A DNA stretch of 9,759 nucleotides, taken from positions 1 to 9,759 of the forward strand of contig CAJUGZ010000160.1 of NCBI GenBank assembly GCA_910585855.1, given 5' to 3'. The DNA comes from an uncultured Lachnospiraceae bacterium (GTDB lineage: Bacteria; Bacillota_A; Clostridia; Lachnospirales; Lachnospiraceae). The number at the start of each line of letters is the position of its first letter. The stretch's first letter is position 1. The position numbers were made by a program, and so were the translations under genes. Below, one piece after another: positions 6,729 to 9,759 of the stretch. Below the pieces are notes generated by a model. That model was not told where the DNA came from. It did no database searches and was given only the letters and a program-made list of their open reading frames with translations.

Positions 6729-7653
6729 TCTCTTCCTGCTTTTGTAAATACTGTTTTATTTCTTTGATATATAAATCACCGATTTTACTGAGCATCTGAT
6801 TTTTTTTCACAATATATCCAATTTCCATCTGACCGTCTGTATCTTTCTGATTGGTTTCAAATGGCACGGCACGATACTCTGTTCCGTTTAACTCCTCACA
6901 GATAATGCCAGAACAAAGTGTATAGCCATTTAATCCAATCATAAGATTCAGCATGGTAGCCCGATCATTTGCCTTGATTGTCCGCAGATACTCTCTTGTA
7001 CTAAGAATTTCCTCTGCAAAATAAAAAGAGCCGTTTCCGCCCTGTTCAAAGGAAAGACAGGGATATTCTCTTAGCTGTTCCGTCCGTATGGATGTACACT
7101 GCGCCAAAGGATGTCCCCTCCAAAGATAGACATAGGCATGACAGTCTATCAATTTATGAAATTCCAAATCATTTGTTTGAAACAGCTTTACCAAAACAGC
7201 ACGATTAAAATTATTAAGATAGAGAATACCAATCTCACTTCTCAATGTACTGACATCTTCAATAACTTCTCTTGTCTTTGTTTCTCGAATAGCAAATTCG
7301 TATTCTGCTGTATTAAATTGTTTTACTACCTCCACAAACGTTTTTACAGCAAAAGAATAATGCTGAGCAGAAACACCAAATTTCTTTTTTAATGTCCCTG
7401 ATTTCCCATATTTTTCCATTAAAGTTTCATACTGCTGATAGACTTGTCTGGCATAAGTTAAAAATTCAACCCCATCATTGGTCAGTGTGACTCCCCTGCC
7501 GCTGCGGCGAAAAATAATAATCCCCAGTTCCTTTTCTAATTCTTGCAGCGCACTGGTAAGAGAAGGCTGGGATACATACAATATTTCGGCAGCTTTATTG
7601 AGCGAACCCGCTTCCGATATAGTAATCACATAATTTAATTGCTGTAAGGTCAT
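6694..7653 (-). CDS. Second LysR-family transcriptional regulator
   Basis: This 319-residue LysR protein has a typical N-terminal helix-turn-helix (LNKAAEILYVSQPSLTSALQ, about residues 18-37) followed by FRRSGRGVTLT and an effector-binding domain. The C-terminal tail is charged (KEIKQYLQKQEEINRQ) and is encoded where the gene overlaps the opposite-strand LysR gene. It lacks the GSGTR motif of that neighbour and the two proteins differ clearly beyond the HTH, so this is not a recent tandem duplication. It is divergent from the Rrf2 gene across only 91 bases, which suggests shared control or regulation of that promoter. The start ATG has an AAAGGG-like site about 10 bases upstream. Its target and effector cannot be assigned; sulfur or cysteine metabolism is suggested only by the neighbours. 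Confidence 0.88.
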   Translation of the reverse strand: MTLQQLNYVITISEAGSLNKAAEILYVSQPSLTSALQELEKELGIIIFRRSGRGVTLTNDGVEFLTYARQVYQQYETLMEKYGKSGTLKKKFGVSAQHYSFAVKTFVEVVKQFNTAEYEFAIRETKTREVIEDVSTLRSEIGILYLNNFNRAVLVKLFQTNDLEFHKLIDCHAYVYLWRGHPLAQCTSIRTEQLREYPCLSFEQGGNGSFYFAEEILSTREYLRTIKANDRATMLNLMIGLNGYTLCSGIICEELNGTEYRAVPFETNQKDTDGQMEIGYIVKKNQMLSKIGDLYIKEIKQYLQKQEEINRQTGIEPYL

Positions 7654-7686
7654 AAAATATTTCCCTTTCTAATCTATATCTATCTC

Positions 7687-7715
7687 TTGAAAACCTACTA
7701 AACCTATGTTATTAT
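7687..7715 (+). promoter_or_regulatory. Candidate promoter of the Rrf2 gene
   Basis: TTGAAA (7687-7692) and TATTAT (7710-7715) are spaced by 17 bases, a close match to the housekeeping sigma consensus. Transcription would begin near 7722, giving a leader of about 23 bases that contains the ribosome site AGGGGG (7733-7738). Confidence 0.6.
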
Positions 7716-7718
7716 AGG
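7703..7718. promoter_or_regulatory. Candidate Rrf2 operator CCTAT-N6-ATAGG (own promoter)
   Basis: CCTAT (7703-7707) and ATAGG (7714-7718) form an inverted repeat overlapping the spacer and -10 of the Rrf2 promoter. The sequence AAACCTATG just before it also occurs in the cysK promoter site. Binding here would block transcription, consistent with self-repression by an Rrf2 regulator (inference). It may also affect the divergent LysR gene. Confidence 0.5.
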
Positions 7719-7744
7719 ATTATTCTACAAATAGGGGGTTTTTC

Positions 7745-8176
7745 ATGAAAATTTCAACAAAAGGACGCTATGCTATGCGTATGCTGCTTGACTTGGCAGA
7801 ACATCAAAACTGCGGTTTTATCGCCTTAAAAGATATTGCAAAACGTCAGCATATCTCAAAAAAATATTTAGAACAAATCATACCTATTTTTAATAATTCT
7901 GGTATCTTAAAAACAACCCGTGGTGCTCAGGGAGGCTATCAGCTTGCTAAAAGCCCTGAAAAATATACCGTCGGAGAAATTCTTCGTCTGACAGAAGGAA
8001 ACCTCTCTCCCGTTGCCTGTCTAGAAGAAGATCCAATCTCCTGTGAACGCAGAGAAGAATGTTCGATGCTTCCTGTCTGGCAAGGGCTTTCCACTGTTAT
8101 CAATGAATATCTGGATGGAATTACACTTCAAGACATTCTAGAACAAAAATGCAGCACCAATAATTATATCATTTAA
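7745..8176 (+). CDS. Rrf2-family regulator with IscR-like cysteines (CymR/IscR-like)
   Basis: This 143-residue protein starts MKISTKGRYAMRMLLDLA, the classic Rrf2/CymR/IscR opening. It continues with a helix-turn-helix (ALKDIAKRQHISKKYLEQI) and the wing RGAQGGYQLAK. Three cysteines, Cys92, Cys100 and Cys106 (CX7CX5C), sit where IscR has its [2Fe-2S] ligands (CX5CX5C), so a cluster is plausible. Bacillus CymR, the cysteine-metabolism repressor that works with CysK, lacks them as far as I recall. Proximity to cysK, and similar candidate operators in both promoters, favour a role in cysteine or sulfur control. Control of iron-sulfur assembly is the alternative, but no isc or suf gene is in the window. 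The start ATG has AGGGGG 6 bases upstream. HP2 follows the stop codon at once. Confidence 0.88.
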   Translation: MKISTKGRYAMRMLLDLAEHQNCGFIALKDIAKRQHISKKYLEQIIPIFNNSGILKTTRGAQGGYQLAKSPEKYTVGEILRLTEGNLSPVACLEEDPISCERREECSMLPVWQGLSTVINEYLDGITLQDILEQKCSTNNYII

Positions 8177-8179
8177 TTG

Positions 8180-8340
8180 TTTCCATATCGGACACTGAAA
8201 GCGGAAGGAAGGTTCATTCTGAGTTCACTTGCGCTTAGCATTTCTTCGTAGCGGACACATAAGGCACGAAAATACCGTGCCTAAGTGCCGACGGGAAATG
8301 ATGACCCAGAATGAACCTTCCTTCCGCTTTCAGCGCTCCC
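8180..8340 (+). repeat. Long hairpin element HP2 (conserved core, private arms)
   Basis: This fills the gap between the convergent Rrf2 and cysK genes. Arms 8195-8221 (starting CTGAAAGCGGAAGG) and 8307-8333 are a perfect 27-bp inverted repeat. The core 8222-8306 matches the reverse complement of 3857-3955 in HP1 at roughly 95 percent, leaving aside two insertions in HP1. Inside the core CATTTC (8239-8244) pairs with GAAATG (8295-8300), and GGCACG (8263-8268) pairs with CGTGCC (8276-8281) around a 7-base loop. The left border TTTCCATATCGGAC resembles TTTCCACATCGGAC at the left of HP1. There is no T run on either side, so termination, if any, is not of the standard intrinsic type. RNA read through from either neighbouring gene would fold into one long hairpin. 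Confidence 0.88.
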
Positions 8341-8352
8341 AAATCCATCCCC

Positions 8353-9282
8353 CTAATCCACAAACATAGGAGTGGAAAGATAGCGTTCTCCTGTATCCGG
8401 CAGCAGTGCCACAATTAGCTTTCCTTTGTTTTCCGGGCGTTTTGCCAATTCTCCTGCAGCATAGACAGCCGCCCCGGAAGAAATTCCTACTAATACCCCT
8501 TCTCTTCTGGCAAGAATCCTGCCGGTTTCAAAGGCATCTTCGTTTTCTACAATAAAAATTTCGTCATAAATTTCGGTATTTAAAGTATCTGGTACAAATC
8601 CGGCTCCAATTCCCTGTATCTTATGTGGTCCGGCTGTTCCTTTTGAGAGTACAGGTGATCCCGCTGGTTCAACAGCTACAATTTTAATCTCTGGGTTTTT
8701 GCTTTTCAGATATTCCCCTACCCCGGAAATCGTTCCTCCTGTTCCTATCCCTGCTACAAAGATATCTACTTTTCCATCAGTATCTTCCCATATCTCTGGT
8801 CCAGTGGTACGGTAATGTGCCGCAGGATTTGCCGGATTAGTAAATTGACCCGGAAGAAAACTGTTTGGTGTTTCCTTAGCAAGCTGATTTGCTTTTTCAA
8901 TCGCACCTTTCATCCCTTTGCTTCCCTCAGTAAGTACCAGCTTTGCTCCGTATGCTTTCAGTAAATTGCGGCGTTCTATACTCATCGTTTCCGGCATGGT
9001 AAGAATTACTTGATAGCCCTTTGAAGCCGCTGCTGCCGCAAGACCAATCCCTGTATTTCCGCTGGTCGGTTCGATAATAACAGAACCCGGTTTTAACATT
9101 CCTTTTGCTTCTGCATCCTCAATCATTGCTTTTGCTACTCTGTCTTTTACACTTCCGGCAGGATTAAAATATTCCAGTTTTCCGTAAATATCCGCTTCAA
9201 GTGCTTTTTCTTTTTTATAATTCGCCAGTTTCAACAACGGGGTTTTTCCTATTAAATCCGTGATTCTATCAAATGTTTTCAT
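8353..9282 (-). CDS. cysK: Cysteine synthase (O-acetylserine sulfhydrylase)
   Basis: This PLP enzyme makes L-cysteine from O-acetyl-L-serine and sulfide in the cytoplasm. The 309-residue protein has the PLP lysine Lys46 in NPAGSVKDR and the substrate loop PTSGNTG (72-78). The phosphate-binding loop GTGGT (180-184), the IQGIGAGFVP stretch (222-231) and SSGAA (268-272) with the C-terminal LPDTGERYLST also match. These are all typical of CysK, and length is normal. The start has AGGAGG 8 bases upstream. It is a single-gene unit with its own strong promoter and a candidate Rrf2 operator just downstream of the -10. It would consume sulfide made by the sulfite reductase and persulfide reductase encoded 3 kb away. 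CysM-like or cystathionine beta-synthase-like activity is less likely given the motif set. Confidence 0.95.
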   Translation of the reverse strand: MKTFDRITDLIGKTPLLKLANYKKEKALEADIYGKLEYFNPAGSVKDRVAKAMIEDAEAKGMLKPGSVIIEPTSGNTGIGLAAAAASKGYQVILTMPETMSIERRNLLKAYGAKLVLTEGSKGMKGAIEKANQLAKETPNSFLPGQFTNPANPAAHYRTTGPEIWEDTDGKVDIFVAGIGTGGTISGVGEYLKSKNPEIKIVAVEPAGSPVLSKGTAGPHKIQGIGAGFVPDTLNTEIYDEIFIVENEDAFETGRILARREGVLVGISSGAAVYAAGELAKRPENKGKLIVALLPDTGERYLSTPMFVD

Positions 9283-9317
9283 ATCGATTTCCTCCTAAAT
9301 GATGACAATTTTTATTT

Positions 9318-9334
9318 CCTATTATTCCCATAGG
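9318..9334. promoter_or_regulatory. Candidate Rrf2 operator CCTAT-N7-ATAGG at cysK
   Basis: CCTAT (9318-9322) and ATAGG (9330-9334) form an inverted repeat. On the minus strand the site reads AAACCTATGGGAATAATAGG, sharing AAACCTATG and ATAGGA-like ends with the site at the Rrf2 promoter. It lies 15 bases downstream of the cysK -10 box, in the early transcribed region, where a bound repressor would block cysK. Confidence 0.5.
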
Positions 9335-9348
9335 TTTTATTAGTTATA

Positions 9349-9377
9349 ATCCTATCACTCTCTTTTTGTTTTGTCAA
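9349..9377 (-). promoter_or_regulatory. cysK promoter
   Basis: On the minus strand a perfect TTGACA (9372-9377) is followed after 17 bases by TAGGAT (9349-9354). Transcription would start near 9342, leaving a leader of about 60 bases. That is too short for a T-box or SAM riboswitch. Confidence 0.7.
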
Positions 9378-9381
9378 GTAT

Positions 9382-9531
9382 TTTAAGATGGAGCACGATA
9401 AACTTACCAAGTAAAATTTTTATAGAATGACCCATTTCTATAATATTAACTTTGTATGTTTATCCTGTTTCTATCTTTTATTCAACTTTTGGAGATAGAA
9501 TGTTGCCAGAAAAAGTTGGCTTTGGTTTTCA
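9382..9531. other. AT-rich gene-free spacer upstream of cysK
   Basis: No coding region is supported here. The only structure seen is an 8-bp inverted repeat, TTATAGAA (9420-9427) and TTCTATAA (9436-9443) around TGACCCAT. It could be an operator or weak hairpin with no evident gene attached. Short frames crossing 9452-9697 on both strands run into the terminal repeat and resemble no known protein. Confidence 0.5.
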
Positions 9532-9681
9532 CCGGACGCCAGAGGTGGTTTGCTCCTGTCCTTTGCCTGCTCCGCTCCAAACGGTAAGAAAGTCTATGGC
9601 TTCTGATTTCGGTGCATCCAACCGTACGAACCGGGGCGCAATTCGCCCTCACTACAAGTGAAACGTAACTAGTGTAAGGAA
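9532..9681 (-). repeat. Dispersed repeat, copy B (inverted partner of copy A)
   Basis: Read on the minus strand this aligns to 28-179. Identical blocks are 9626-9648, 9582-9596 and 9564-9573, in the same order and with nearly the same spacing. Between the blocks the copies differ in roughly a quarter to a third of bases. CGGT/ACCG at 9610-9625 can pair around a 7-base loop; in copy A the outer pair of that stem is lost. Copies A and B thus bracket all the genes of the window as an inverted pair about 9.5 kb apart. Confidence 0.75.
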
Positions 9682-9721
9682 AGATTTTACCAACCATAAA
9701 ACACCCTCTTCCCTATCATCC

Positions 9722-9744
9722 GGGCTAAACACGCCCCTTTTTTT
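9722..9744 (+). terminator. Possible short hairpin with T run
   Basis: GGGC (9722-9725) and GCCC (9733-9736) form a 4-bp stem with a 7-base loop, followed by seven T residues on the plus strand. The stem is short, and no plus-strand gene precedes it within the window. It could end a transcript through the copy B region or be chance. Confidence 0.25.
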
Positions 9745-9759
9745 GCATACCCTGCATAG

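Noticed and set aside
3787..8340. HP1 and HP2 as a CRISPR array or insertion sequences
   Set aside because: There are only two copies 4 kb apart, no spacer-repeat periodicity, no transposase frame, and the ends are not constant inverted repeats.
9283..9345. T-box or SAM riboswitch before cysK
   Set aside because: The predicted leader is only about 60 bases and shows no T-box sequence, specifier stem or terminator.
9452..9697. Two short opposing frames upstream of cysK
   Set aside because: Both cross repeat copy B, lack ribosome sites, and neither is preserved in copy A.

Overview
The window looks like a chromosomal segment of a low-GC anaerobic Firmicute of class Clostridia, most likely Lachnospiraceae. 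This rests on AGGAGG-type ribosome sites 7-8 bases before most starts, TTGACA/TATAAT-like promoters, an AT-rich base composition, and a gene set common in gut Clostridia. No gene was matched to a database; the assignment is inference.

Layout. 1-247: one copy of a dispersed repeat (copy A) and a short direct repeat, no gene. 248-1474 (-): hemA, glutamyl-tRNA reductase. 1606-1635: hairpin terminator. 1683-5627 (-): a three-gene set, transcribed right to left: an FAD-dependent CoA-disulfide/persulfide reductase with a C-terminal rhodanese domain, a small siroheme/[4Fe-4S] sulfite reductase, and a YeiH-family exporter. The first and second genes are separated by a long hairpin element (HP1, 3787-3990). 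5844-6728 (+): a LysR regulator divergent from that set, with a palindrome in the shared promoter region. 6694-7653 (-): a second LysR regulator whose 3' end overlaps the first, tail to tail. 7745-8176 (+): an Rrf2-family regulator with an IscR-like three-cysteine signature. 8180-8340: a second long hairpin element (HP2). 8353-9282 (-): cysK, cysteine synthase. 9283-9759: no gene; it holds the cysK promoter and operator, an AT-rich spacer, and copy B of the terminal repeat in inverted orientation to copy A.

How it works together (inference). Almost everything concerns reduced sulfur. The flavoprotein handles persulfide or disulfide sulfur, the siroheme enzyme reduces sulfite to sulfide, the YeiH protein may export excess sulfur oxyanion, and CysK fixes sulfide into cysteine. 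HemA makes the tetrapyrrole precursor needed for the siroheme of the sulfite reductase. The divergent LysR probably controls the sulfite set. The Rrf2 protein probably controls itself and cysK through a CCTAT-N6/7-ATAGG site present in both promoters.

The most unusual feature is the hairpin pair HP1/HP2. A core of about 85-99 bases is nearly identical in both, yet each core is clamped by long inverted-repeat arms of 25-27 bp that are unrelated between the copies. The cores also lie in opposite orientations while a short left-end sequence has the same orientation in both.
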